Assembly: GCA_903875275.1 (NCBI GenBank) | Contig: CAIQVX010000359.1 | Location: 1-64,000 of the forward strand | Direction of reading: 5' to 3' | Length of the DNA: 64,000 bases | Source: an uncultured beta proteobacterium | GTDB taxonomy: Bacteria; Pseudomonadota; Gammaproteobacteria; Burkholderiales; Burkholderiaceae_C | Shown: positions 1 through 9,313 of the stretch, in pieces | Position numbering within the stretch: the first letter of the stretch is position 1 | How the letters are laid out: every line of letters starts with the position of its first letter | Translations under genes and position numbers: made by a program | Notes under the pieces: model-generated | Seen by the model: only the letters and a program-made list of their open reading frames with translations | Databases searched by the model: none | Told to the model about the DNA's origin: nothing

Positions 1-93
1 GGACGCTCGTGGATGGTCGGCGTGAGAAATTGGGTCGGCGCCGCAGCGGTCAAGAAACCAGCTTTTGGTCACGCTGTGCTGGGTGCACTTTGA
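1..93 (+). CDS. C-terminal fragment of an upstream protein (partial at window start)
   Basis: Frame 1 reads GRSWMVGVRNWVGAAAVKKPAFGHAVLGAL then TGA at 91-93; 5' part lies outside the window. Confidence 0.3.
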   Translation, partial: GRSWMVGVRNWVGAAAVKKPAFGHAVLGAL

Positions 94-135
94 TAAACGA
101 ATTTTGCATGGCCGACTACTTACTCAAGGAGAATA

Positions 136-894
136 TTGGTGAGTATTATCGGACGGCTCAAATTCATCAAAAGAATTCAGGCGTATCGACCGGGGTTTCT
201 GGGGCTCGTGATGAACCCAGATTACATTACCCGGCGTGGCCTATTTAAAGCGGTACGCAGCATCGCACCTTTAATCAAGGGCAATGTACTGGACTTTGGT
301 TGTGGCTCGAAACCGTATGAATATCTATTTGTCAATGCGACCAAATATATTGGATGTGATATACAAACAAGTGGACACGACCATACTGAGAGTCGTGTTG
401 ATGTCTTCTATGATGGTCTGACCTTACCTTTTTCCGATGCGACCTTTGACTCTGTCGTTTCCTTCGAAGTCTTTGAGCACATCTTCAATTTGCCCGATGT
501 ACTCAGTGAGATCCGTCGAGTAACCAAACCTGACGGATACCTATTAATCACAATCCCATTCGCCTACGAGGAACATGAAGTGCCCTACGATTTTGCTCGA
601 TACACGTGCTATGGAATCTCGACAGTCTTACAAACAGCAGGCTACGAAGTCATAAAAAATGAGAAAAGTGGCGGATACCTCCTCGCTGTACATCAAATGC
701 TTATGATATACATCGTTAGACTGCTCCCCAAGAGCAAACTATTGTTTAATTCGGTACAAGCGCTGATCCTGTTCCCGCTGACTAGTTTTGTTCTATTGCT
801 CGACTTGATCTTACCAAGACACTATGATTTCTATTGCAACAATATTGTACTTACCAAAAAGAGAAAGGAGGAGAGTTCAGAAACCCCAGTTTGA
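136..894 (+). CDS. Class I SAM-dependent methyltransferase
   Basis: ORF 252 aa, motif VLDFGCGSKPYEYLF and SFEVFEHIFN...EIRRVTKPDGYLLITIPF; start codon TTG/GTG ambiguous. Confidence 0.8.
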   Translation: MVSIIGRLKFIKRIQAYRPGFLGLVMNPDYITRRGLFKAVRSIAPLIKGNVLDFGCGSKPYEYLFVNATKYIGCDIQTSGHDHTESRVDVFYDGLTLPFSDATFDSVVSFEVFEHIFNLPDVLSEIRRVTKPDGYLLITIPFAYEEHEVPYDFARYTCYGISTVLQTAGYEVIKNEKSGGYLLAVHQMLMIYIVRLLPKSKLLFNSVQALILFPLTSFVLLLDLILPRHYDFYCNNIVLTKKRKEESSETPV

Positions 895-950
895 CCAAAA
901 TTAATAAGCTACCCCGCTTGATCTAATACTGATGCCAATAGTATTTAGGG

Positions 951-966
951 CAGACGCTTACGTCTG
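951..966. terminator. Hairpin between convergent methyltransferase and acyltransferase genes
   Basis: CAGACG-CTTA-CGTCTG perfect stem; no U-tract, so termination function uncertain. Confidence 0.35.
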
Positions 967-981
967 GGCCATTACAGCTCG

Positions 982-2166
982 CTATTGCGATGAGTTTTGG
1001 GCTCCACTCTTCATAAGCCGGCGTAGTATCAATAACAAACGTTGCCGCACTCTACCGGTGTACTTTTCTGCAATCAAGTACGATGCATAACAATAAAGAT
1101 AAAGAAAAATGATCAACCCCAAAAAATACGAGATGCCTCCAAAAGTTGGCTGTTGCTGAAATTTGATCCCAAATTTCTCATACAAGAACGCAACAGAAAA
1201 CACAAGCGCAGGGAAGTGAAAAAGATAGGTCGAATATGAAAATTCCGCGACAAATGAGTTCATCTTTAATAATCTTGCCGATCCGCAGCTCTTGCTCATG
1301 CCAACCAGCGCAATAACAAATGAACATCCAAGGGAAAAATCACGAAAAAAAGAAATGGAGTCGGATTCTGGGACCATCAGATTTTCTACGTTATGACTCA
1401 GTCTTGACGCTGTCATTACAACTGTGAAAATCAATAATCCGACGGTAGGTGTCATACCTCTAGCGCCCGCCTGGATCCAGGTGAATGCGAGAAATCCTAA
1501 GCACCAAATAGATCCCCAAAGAGCCATCTTGAATGGGAGTGCAACCATAAGACATATCGCAGCACAGGTCGCTAGTAACCGAATCTTTCCATTTCCGACC
1601 AACCCCACACCTACCAATCCGAATGCGCAGTAGTACCACCATTCGTAAGCCAAACTCCAAAGTGGCGCATTACTACCAAAAGTACCAGTCAGAACACCTT
1701 GTAAGTTGAATAAATTAGATACAAAAATGGGGAAGCTCAATGTATTTGCAATTGTGCTATTGAGTGACACCGTGCTGTACTGCGCTGAATTGGTGTAAAG
1801 CTCGCTTTGGTTGTACCAGTTGAGTCCCACATAGTCCAAGACAAGCGTCGAAATCATCGCAGGAATGAGGGTGATATAAATCCTACTAATGCGAGCAGCC
1901 AAATAAGATGGGACATCGTAGCCATCATGTCTCCATTTGAACAAAGTAGAAGCACCCACCAAATAACCGCTAAGCACAAAAAAAATAATAACAGACTCAT
2001 GCCCGAATCCGGTTATGAAGTACAGTGCTTTTGTGAAAGCTGTTTTTTCCACGACATGCTTGTAATCAACAAGCACCAGGTGGCGAACATGCCCAATCAA
2101 GACCAAAAATGCTGCAAACCATCTCGAAGCATTTAGGAAATTTGAAAAAGCTGGGTTATGTATCAT
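982..2166 (-). CDS. Acyltransferase family 3 (OafA-like membrane O-acyltransferase)
   Basis: NASRWFAAFLVLIGHVRHL N-terminus, multiple TM segments, FVLSGYLVG motif. Confidence 0.85.
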   Translation of the reverse strand: MIHNPAFSNFLNASRWFAAFLVLIGHVRHLVLVDYKHVVEKTAFTKALYFITGFGHESVIIFFVLSGYLVGASTLFKWRHDGYDVPSYLAARISRIYITLIPAMISTLVLDYVGLNWYNQSELYTNSAQYSTVSLNSTIANTLSFPIFVSNLFNLQGVLTGTFGSNAPLWSLAYEWWYYCAFGLVGVGLVGNGKIRLLATCAAICLMVALPFKMALWGSIWCLGFLAFTWIQAGARGMTPTVGLLIFTVVMTASRLSHNVENLMVPESDSISFFRDFSLGCSFVIALVGMSKSCGSARLLKMNSFVAEFSYSTYLFHFPALVFSVAFLYEKFGIKFQQQPTFGGISYFLGLIIFLYLYCYASYLIAEKYTGRVRQRLLLILRRLMKSGAQNSSQ

Positions 2167-2211
2167 TTGTCGGCGGGTGAAAGTACAGTTGGATCTAAAT
2201 TGAACTTAGTG

Positions 2212-3414
2212 TCAATCATCCAGATTGGAACCAACTCTGATGTTATTACTGCTTAGCTTGGTCTGCCAGCTGACGAACTCTGCCTTTTCCCACGCTTCTG
2301 TGGGAATAATCGGAGTGTTTGCGGCACACATCCCTTCTTGGCACGAGGGGAACCACCAAGGGTTTGATCCCCCCTTGGCGTTGATCCAGCCTACGGTATT
2401 TTTAGCAACTGAATTTCCGGCAAAGTTTTCCAAAGGTGATTTTGGATTGACCGAGACGTACAAGCCAACATTGGCCGACGCAATTCTGTTGCCATCTGGC
2501 AGTTTCCCTGTGGCAATAACGCGGTTGTTCCACACGAGCACGTGGTGGCCGCTCGCAATCCCCACGCCATAGTTGCTGGTGTTAACCACCTGGTTATTGT
2601 AGATACGCACGTAGCCTGTAGCCTCTGCAAGCGTGGTGACATCGCCATCAGTGATGATGCCGCCACCGCTAAAATTGTCGCTCAACGGTTCATTGGGGTA
2701 AGCACCCCGTATGTAGTTGTCGTGGATGAGGATCGGGCTATCGGATGTGCCGCTGCTTCGGTACACGTTAATGTTGTCTTCAACCCGGCTTCTGCGGGGC
2801 TCATTGATCACCTCGTTCCAGGCGATTTCGATGCCACTGGTCGCCCTGACATTGTTGAGTTGTGTGAATTGAACAGGCAAGAATTTCTTGGACGAGTACC
2901 CACCAACTCCATTGCTGAGCCGACCTTCAATGTTGAGCGCCTTGTTATAGCGAATCGCAATGCCTTCGTTTGATTTGCCGGCGCCATCAACGTAAATGCC
3001 AGCGGTGCCAAGCAGTGTGTTATTTTCAACTATCAGTCTTGCGGGCATGTAGACGCTGACAAAACGGCCAGTTTCACCGTCCAGTACATTAGGATTGAAC
3101 CCCTGTGCTATGCAATTTCTGACAGTAATATTGGTGCCAGGCAAAAGCGATCTGATCATGTGGGACTTGCCGCGCAAATGGCAATCCTCAATCACCACAG
3201 CCGCCGTTGTATTGACAGTGATGGCGGGCACATTGGGGACGGCACTTTCCCAATTACCCCTATGAATGCCACCCGCGGAAATGACCAGTGGTGCCCTGTA
3301 TTCAAGCGGCTTACTATCGGAGGTGATGGTGTCGCCGTGGGCGTTCAATGCCAAGGCGAAGAACGCCATTGCATACTTCACAACTATTGGGAATGCACTG
3401 CGTTTGTGGCTCAT
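2212..3414 (-). CDS. Secreted right-handed parallel beta-helix (pectate-lyase-like) protein
   Basis: N-terminal signal-like segment; repeated NNxI/NNxV rungs (VRNCIAQGF, VENNTLLGTAG, IHDNYIRG, IYNNQVVNTS, VWNNRVIATG). Confidence 0.7.
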   Translation of the reverse strand: MSHKRSAFPIVVKYAMAFFALALNAHGDTITSDSKPLEYRAPLVISAGGIHRGNWESAVPNVPAITVNTTAAVVIEDCHLRGKSHMIRSLLPGTNITVRNCIAQGFNPNVLDGETGRFVSVYMPARLIVENNTLLGTAGIYVDGAGKSNEGIAIRYNKALNIEGRLSNGVGGYSSKKFLPVQFTQLNNVRATSGIEIAWNEVINEPRRSRVEDNINVYRSSGTSDSPILIHDNYIRGAYPNEPLSDNFSGGGIITDGDVTTLAEATGYVRIYNNQVVNTSNYGVGIASGHHVLVWNNRVIATGKLPDGNRIASANVGLYVSVNPKSPLENFAGNSVAKNTVGWINAKGGSNPWWFPSCQEGMCAANTPIIPTEAWEKAEFVSWQTKLSSNNIRVGSNLDD

Positions 3415-3484
3415 GAATTTTCTTTTTTGACCGTAGAAGTGTGTCAGGCATCACACCAGCCCACTGTATGATGTTACTGTCAAT

Positions 3485-4327
3485 TTGATGGCAGGGTGCG
3501 CCATCACCAGCGCATATAACGTAATAATTACCCAAAGAGATGTCAATGTGCCAGCTCTGATTGAAAAAGTGACCAAGAATTTGCTGGGCGTCCCAATCGA
3601 TTCCATTAGTTTTGCGAATGCGATAGACCGTGTGCTGGTTTGGGGCCACACCCATCAGAGTCGCTATGTGGTTCTTGCTAATGTACATGTCGTAGTAACC
3701 GCATCGAAGAACCCAGATTTTGGTCAAGTGGTCGCATCTGCCAATATGGCCGCACCCGATGGCGCCCCCGTTGCCTGGATGATGCGGCAATTGGGCGCAG
3801 TGCACCAAACGCGTGTAACCGGCCCCGATCTTACGTGGGCGCTACTCGGACGCTGTGAGTCTGAAGGCTTGCCTGTGTATTTCTTCGGAAGTTCACGCGA
3901 GACACTCGTGCGTCTTGCCGAACACATTACCGCCGCATTCCCCGCCCTGCCAGTCGCAGGTTTCGAAGCACCGCCCTTCAGACCTTTGACCGAGCAGGAA
4001 GACGCTGATGTTGTGGAGCGCATCAACGCCAGCGGAGCCGGCTTGGTTTTTGTGGGCCTGGGTTGCCCGAAGCAGGAGTGTTGGATGCACGCACACCGAG
4101 GCCGGGTCAACGCGGTCATGCTGGGCGTGGGAGCGGCGTTTGACTTTCACGCCGGCACCGTGTCCCGCGCGCCAGCCTGGATGCGGGACCACGGTCTGGA
4201 ATGGCTGCATCGATTGATCAGCGAGCCCGGTCGGCTTTGGAAAAGGTACCTTGTAACGAACACGCTCTTTGTCATCGGCGCCATCCGACAATTGGCAGCG
4301 CAACGGTTCTTTTCCGGAAAGAGCTGA
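3485..4327 (+). CDS. WecG/TagA/CpsF family glycosyltransferase
   Basis: GVPIDSISF...LANVHVVV, PDGAPVAW, GLGCPKQECWM, GVGAAFDFHAGTVSRAPAWM, GLEWLHRLISEPGRLWKRY; true start may be downstream. Confidence 0.9.
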   Translation: MMAGCAITSAYNVIITQRDVNVPALIEKVTKNLLGVPIDSISFANAIDRVLVWGHTHQSRYVVLANVHVVVTASKNPDFGQVVASANMAAPDGAPVAWMMRQLGAVHQTRVTGPDLTWALLGRCESEGLPVYFFGSSRETLVRLAEHITAAFPALPVAGFEAPPFRPLTEQEDADVVERINASGAGLVFVGLGCPKQECWMHAHRGRVNAVMLGVGAAFDFHAGTVSRAPAWMRDHGLEWLHRLISEPGRLWKRYLVTNTLFVIGAIRQLAAQRFFSGKS

Positions 4328-4348
4328 GTGTGGTGACGGGGGCCTCCC

Positions 4349-6508
4349 TCAAGGCCTCCCCCCCACCTCCCTCAGCATCGCCCGCACCCGGTACAGATTC
4401 GCGGTCATGTCGGCCAGGCCGGCGCGGTCGTAGTCCAGGGTGTCGCTGAGAAGGTTGTGCCTTATCTCTGGCACCACGCCGTAGCCGGCGTTGAGCGAAT
4501 TGATTGAATTGCCCACGCGCGAGCCGATGCCGTAGACCCACTGGTCGCTGCCGCGCACGGTGGCGGGTCCAACCATGGTGGCTGCGCGCTCGCCGATGGG
4601 CATGCTGATCTCGAAGCCTGCGTACTTGACGCGGTCCGGGTTGATTGAGCCGCTGTAGCGCGTATCCCGGTAGTACAGCGTCAGTCGGTTGTCGCCAAAC
4701 CAGTGATGGCTGGCGAACCGCACGCCGTGGTCCTGGTTGTAGAACTGCCCGGCCTGGGCTTCGAGCATCCAGCGGCCGTCAACAAGGCTCCAACGCGCCG
4801 CCGCCAGCCCTAGCGGATGGGTCACCGTGTCGTTGCTCAGGCCGGTGGTGTCCTTGCCCGCGTAATACCCGGCCAGGGCGCTCAGGCGCACACTGCCCTC
4901 GGGGCTGAGCCAGGCCACGTCAAGCTGACCGCCGTAGTCGTTGTGCTGAACATAGCCCACGCTGCCCTGCGCCCACATGCGGGGCCCGATCTGCTGCTGG
5001 TACGACAGCACGGTACTCTCGACCCCGCCCCGCACACGCTCGCGCCCATAGGCCTTGTCACTGCCAAAGTTCTCGGTATTCATCACGGGCGCGGTCACCC
5101 GGCCCTGCCACAGCAGGCCACGCCCTAGCGCCACCTCCCAGGCCAGATCCAGCCCCACCGAGAGGTCATAAAGCCCCACTTCGTTGCCCAAATGCTGACG
5201 CAGTACCGGGCCCAGCTCAAACTGGGGCCGCAGTGCCTCCCAGCGCTGTGTCTGCGCTGGTGCCACCGCCCAACCAAGCGCCGGCGCGCGCGCCGACTGG
5301 CCGTTGTCCAGCGCCAGGGCGGCGCGGCCGTCGCACCACCAGTTGCCCTCGGTAAAGCGGGAGAGGCAGGCGGAGCTTGCGGCCACCGACAGCACCGGGT
5401 CCTGCAGATAGGTCAGCGTCAGGCGCACCTGCTCGTCGCCCCGGGCGCTCTTTTGCCACAAGGCCAGCGCCATGCCCAGCGCGTCAAGACGGTTCTTGCG
5501 CCAGACCAGCGGCTCGGTTTGCACCACCCAGTGCCTGGCCTCGTCAAAACCCACCCACACCGATGAAAAACCAGCTTTGCTGAGGCGGCTGGCCAGTTCG
5601 TCGGCCCGCCTGGCTTGTGTTGCTACGGATTCGGCCTCTGCTGCTGCTGCCGGCACTGCCGCCGGCGCGGCCACGGCCACGGCCACAGGCATGGCATTGG
5701 CGCTTGCCGCGGCTGGCTGCGCAGACCCCAAAGTTGAAGTCGTAACGGGTAACCTGCGCGTGCCCCGATTCAGGTTGCGTTTGTCAAAACTCAGCGTCAG
5801 GGCGATACCAGCCTGCCAGGCCTGCTGATCCGTGCGGTCGCTTAGTTTGCGGCTGATTCCCACTTCCAGTGCCAGTTGCTCGGTCAGGGGACGCGCGTAA
5901 CGCACGCCGACACGCAGATCGTGGCTGTCAAACTCGGCCAGCGCGCGCCAGTTGTCGGTCAGAAACACCTGCGTGCTGCCAAACAGGCCATCGAGCGACG
6001 AGTAGGCGTGGTTGCCCTTGGCATAACCCAGGCTCACGTCCACCGAGCCAAACGACGAGGTGGCCACACCGTAGTAACTGCGAAAGTTGGTGGCCGCGCC
6101 ACCCACGTCCACCGCGCCAAAAGCCAGCCGTGTGTCCCAGCCAAAGCGCAGCGGCAACTGGTACTTGCCGCTGGCCGAGAGGTCGCGCATGGCGCCGCTG
6201 CAGGTTGGGCTTGCCAGGAACGCGTTGCAATGCAGATCGCCCTCGTAAGCCAGACGGCCCACCACTTCCAGCCCCGGCAGCACGCCAAAGCCCAGGTTCA
6301 CCGAACCAAACGCCCCCTCACCTGCGTTGCTGCGCTTCTTTTCCGGGTTGCTGTTGGTCCATGACAGCGATGCCATGCCCGGGTCCAGCACATCAGCGGT
6401 GGGCGAATTGATGGAACCGGTGAAGCCGGCGGGGCCAAGCTGTGCCTGAACCGAGCCAGCCAAGGCAAGCGGGCAAAGGCACAGCAGTTTGAGTGGTAGG
6501 TAACGCAT
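4349..6508 (-). CDS. YjbH-domain outer-membrane exopolysaccharide biosynthesis lipoprotein/barrel protein
   Basis: GPAGFTGSINSPTADVLDPGMASLSWTNSNPEKK N-terminus and beta-barrel-like alternation typical of YjbH family. Confidence 0.75.
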   Translation of the reverse strand: MRYLPLKLLCLCPLALAGSVQAQLGPAGFTGSINSPTADVLDPGMASLSWTNSNPEKKRSNAGEGAFGSVNLGFGVLPGLEVVGRLAYEGDLHCNAFLASPTCSGAMRDLSASGKYQLPLRFGWDTRLAFGAVDVGGAATNFRSYYGVATSSFGSVDVSLGYAKGNHAYSSLDGLFGSTQVFLTDNWRALAEFDSHDLRVGVRYARPLTEQLALEVGISRKLSDRTDQQAWQAGIALTLSFDKRNLNRGTRRLPVTTSTLGSAQPAAASANAMPVAVAVAAPAAVPAAAAEAESVATQARRADELASRLSKAGFSSVWVGFDEARHWVVQTEPLVWRKNRLDALGMALALWQKSARGDEQVRLTLTYLQDPVLSVAASSACLSRFTEGNWWCDGRAALALDNGQSARAPALGWAVAPAQTQRWEALRPQFELGPVLRQHLGNEVGLYDLSVGLDLAWEVALGRGLLWQGRVTAPVMNTENFGSDKAYGRERVRGGVESTVLSYQQQIGPRMWAQGSVGYVQHNDYGGQLDVAWLSPEGSVRLSALAGYYAGKDTTGLSNDTVTHPLGLAAARWSLVDGRWMLEAQAGQFYNQDHGVRFASHHWFGDNRLTLYYRDTRYSGSINPDRVKYAGFEISMPIGERAATMVGPATVRGSDQWVYGIGSRVGNSINSLNAGYGVVPEIRHNLLSDTLDYDRAGLADMTANLYRVRAMLREVGGRP

Positions 6509-6699
6509 GATGCAGGTGTTGGTTACAGTTCTTTGACGTAGCTAAGTTGTCGCGCACCATCGTAGTGCCTGTCGCATTCCAGCACAAAACCAGAAAAATA
6601 CGGAAGTTGTGAATGTGCCAAGAATCGTGTGAAATGATATACAGTAGCAGTGTTGTCAGAATTGTCACAGAAAACTACTGGTTAATCGGAGGTTTACGC

Positions 6700-8433
6700 A
6701 TGAAAACGACTATACGGACATGGGCCAGCGCCCTTGCGTTCGCGGTAACTGCCGCGATTATTACCGGCTGCGGCTCCTCGAGTCCGCCAGTCGATGTGGT
6801 GGTGCCGCCACCCGCCGTCACTGCGCCGGGCGTGGCCTTGCAAGCCGTGGTGAAGGATGCCTCCACTGGCAACCCAGTCGCTCCGGTCGCCCCCGCCGTG
6901 GTCACCGTCTCGGTGTATGGAGCGGACGCCAACAAGGTGGTCAGCTACGAGGGTGCGTCCATTTACAGCGCCACCAACGGTTTCGCCGGCCCGTTTACAA
7001 CTGCAAACGGCTACTTGACCATTTATGTCAAGCCCGGAACACCCGTGCCAAGCCAGATGGCCTTGCGCGTGGTTGCCAGCGCCAACGGCTACGTCACCTC
7101 CAGTGAAGACGTGGTGGTCAAGAGCACCGACCTCAATTCCGACGGCTCCACAAAGGGTATAGACGTCAACATTTCGCTGGTCAAGGTCAGCGCACCGCCG
7201 CCCAGCGTCACTGTGGCGACCGAGCCAGTGACAGTGACCGCCGGCGTCAGCCCACCCACAGCAACCACCAATACCACGCCCGAGTCCACAGCCGTGGTGA
7301 ACGGTTCAACCGTCAACCTGGGCAGTGCCACGGTAGAGGTTCCGGCCACCACAGCAATTTACGCCGATGCCGCCAAGACCGTACCGCTTCCATCAGGTAG
7401 CACCAACCTCATCGTCACCTACAACAACAGCGTGACCACCAATTCGCTGGCCGCATTTCCGGGTGGATTCACCATGAGCCAGGACGCAACCGGCACTGCG
7501 CTGGCCGCGCCCGCCGTGTTTGTTACGGCCGGCTTTGCGTCGGTGGAACTTGTTGTTACGGCGCCTGACGGAACAGTCACCCAGGCCAAGACCTTTGACA
7601 AACCAGTCAGCGTGACAATTCCCATCCCCAAGGGAACCATCAGTCCGGCAACCGGTCTGGCCGTGAAGGCTGGCGACATCATTTCAATCTGGGCCTACAA
7701 CTCGACAACCGGCGCCTGGGGTGTTCTGAAGCTGAACAACGGCACGATTGTGAAGGGTACGCTGGGTGCACTTAATGCCAGCAACAACACCTTCCCGGTC
7801 ACATTCGCAACCGATCACCTGACCTACTTTGCCATGGGTGATGTGCTGGCGCCAGCGCAACAGTGCACCAATGCAGCAATCAACGTTATTGGTGCGGGCA
7901 CTTACGAACTCGATTTCGTCTTCACCAAGGTCGGTGGCGGCTGGAGTTATCAGGGTACCCGTCCCGCCAACAGCACAAGAGCGCTGACAGTTCCCTCGGC
8001 ACCTGCGGGCCCGGTGACGGTTCAGGTTTATCAAAAGCCGGCCGGCACATTGATCAACACCTTATCAGTGGCAGACCTTTGTGCCAGCGGCGGAAACTCT
8101 TTGACCGTGACACCTGCAGCGATACCTGTTGCTGGACTGACTGTGACGGTGCGCCGTGTTTGCAGCGCCAACGCCAGTGCGTTTACCTTGGCCTCTGGTG
8201 TCAAAGCGCAGGTAAGAAACGTTGACACTGGTGTGCTCGCCGCAACAGCCATCACCAACACGACCGGAGTGGCCACATTCAGCAACCTTAACCTGGGGTC
8301 TTACGTCGCGGAGGCCGTGGATTCTGCTGGACAGGTCCTCGCGACCAGTAGCATGACGTCGCTTGCAACAGGCGATGCCAAGTCGGCGACGTTGGACATA
8401 TCCACCACCTGCTCGGTGATCTCGGGAGGCTGA
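6700..8433 (+). CDS. Large secreted lipoprotein, Thr/Val/Pro/Ala-rich, Ig-like/carboxypeptidase-regulatory-like repeats; function unknown
   Basis: MKTTIRTWASALAFAVTAAIITGCGSSS lipobox; GVATFSNLNLGSYVAEAVD C-terminal Ig-like/CarbReg-like motif; ORF extended upstream but ATG at 6700 has RBS GGAGG. Confidence 0.65.
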   Translation: MKTTIRTWASALAFAVTAAIITGCGSSSPPVDVVVPPPAVTAPGVALQAVVKDASTGNPVAPVAPAVVTVSVYGADANKVVSYEGASIYSATNGFAGPFTTANGYLTIYVKPGTPVPSQMALRVVASANGYVTSSEDVVVKSTDLNSDGSTKGIDVNISLVKVSAPPPSVTVATEPVTVTAGVSPPTATTNTTPESTAVVNGSTVNLGSATVEVPATTAIYADAAKTVPLPSGSTNLIVTYNNSVTTNSLAAFPGGFTMSQDATGTALAAPAVFVTAGFASVELVVTAPDGTVTQAKTFDKPVSVTIPIPKGTISPATGLAVKAGDIISIWAYNSTTGAWGVLKLNNGTIVKGTLGALNASNNTFPVTFATDHLTYFAMGDVLAPAQQCTNAAINVIGAGTYELDFVFTKVGGGWSYQGTRPANSTRALTVPSAPAGPVTVQVYQKPAGTLINTLSVADLCASGGNSLTVTPAAIPVAGLTVTVRRVCSANASAFTLASGVKAQVRNVDTGVLAATAITNTTGVATFSNLNLGSYVAEAVDSAGQVLATSSMTSLATGDAKSATLDISTTCSVISGG

Positions 8434-8580
8434 TCCTCCACTCTGTGACGCTTCGGCCTGTTTCCGAACCGGCCGAGGTAACCGCGTCGCTGGAGGCACG
8501 GCCTGTCGGGCCTCTGTTTGAGCCGGTTTCGACGTACACTCGGTACGGGTCAAATCCAAACAACAAAACGCGGGAGCGGC

Positions 8581-8847
8581 ATGAGCCAGATGACTTACCG
8601 CACCTCGGTTTACCGGGGTGCCTACGCAGCCCTGTTCGTGGGGATGTATCTGCTGCTGGCAGCCTATCTGCTGTCGGGGGATGATTCGGGCTCCGACAGC
8701 AGCAGCGGCGTCTGGCGTCTGCTGATTGGCATGCTGCTGGCCGCTGCAGTGGGCACCGGCTTTGGCCCGGCACTGCACCGGAAGATTTTCCCGCGCCGCA
8801 CCCGGCGTCACCCGCGCCACCACATCAGCCGGCATTCGTCGAAGTGA
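8581..8847 (+). CDS. Small membrane protein, two predicted TM helices, Arg/His-rich C-terminus
   Basis: 88 aa MSQMTYRTSVYRGAYAALFVGMYLLLAAYLL...LLIGMLLAAAVGTGFGPALHRKIFPRRTRRHPRHHISRHSSK directly upstream of phosphatase gene. Confidence 0.55.
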   Translation: MSQMTYRTSVYRGAYAALFVGMYLLLAAYLLSGDDSGSDSSSGVWRLLIGMLLAAAVGTGFGPALHRKIFPRRTRRHPRHHISRHSSK

Positions 8848-8848
8848 C

Positions 8849-9313
8849 ATGAGCCAACCCACGTTCTCCATACTGGTCGTCTGTACCGCCAACATCTGTC
8901 GCAGTCCGGCCGCGCAGTCGGTGCTGTCGGCGCAGTTGGCCCAGCAACCGGCACGGGTCGAATCGGCCGGCACCCGGGCTTTAGATGGCAACGCCATTGA
9001 TGCAGACATGGCAGCCCTGCTGAAAGTACGGGGTTTTGATACCATGGAGCAGCATCGGTCACGCCCGATCATGCCCACCATGCTGGCGCGTTACGACCTG
9101 GTGCTGTGCATGCAGGACCAGCATCTGCAGGAGGTGCTGGCGCTGTACCCGGCCGGGCGCGGCAAAGTCAGACTGCTGGGCCACTGGAGTGACCAGGAGA
9201 TTGGGGACCCGATTGGCCAGGCAGAACCGGTCTACGCAGCAGCGCTGGACCAGATCGAGCTCTGTGGCGGGCAATGGACAAAGAAATTGATAGACATGGG
9301 AATGATGCAATGA
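8849..9313 (+). CDS. Low molecular weight protein-tyrosine phosphatase (Wzb/Etp type)
   Basis: VVCTANICRSPAAQS (CX5R) active site; adjacent to wza/wzc-like genes. Confidence 0.9.
   Translation: MSQPTFSILVVCTANICRSPAAQSVLSAQLAQQPARVESAGTRALDGNAIDADMAALLKVRGFDTMEQHRSRPIMPTMLARYDLVLCMQDQHLQEVLALYPAGRGKVRLLGHWSDQEIGDPIGQAEPVYAAALDQIELCGGQWTKKLIDMGMMQ

Noticed and set aside
9-248. 79-aa ORF at the window start
   Set aside because: Overlaps the methyltransferase start in another frame; the frame-1 tail ending at 93 looks more protein-like.
4327-4360. GGGGGCC...GGCCTCCCCC considered as a terminator between wecG-like and yjbH-like genes
   Set aside because: Imperfect stem, no U-tract, and it runs into the yjbH-like stop region; too weak to call.
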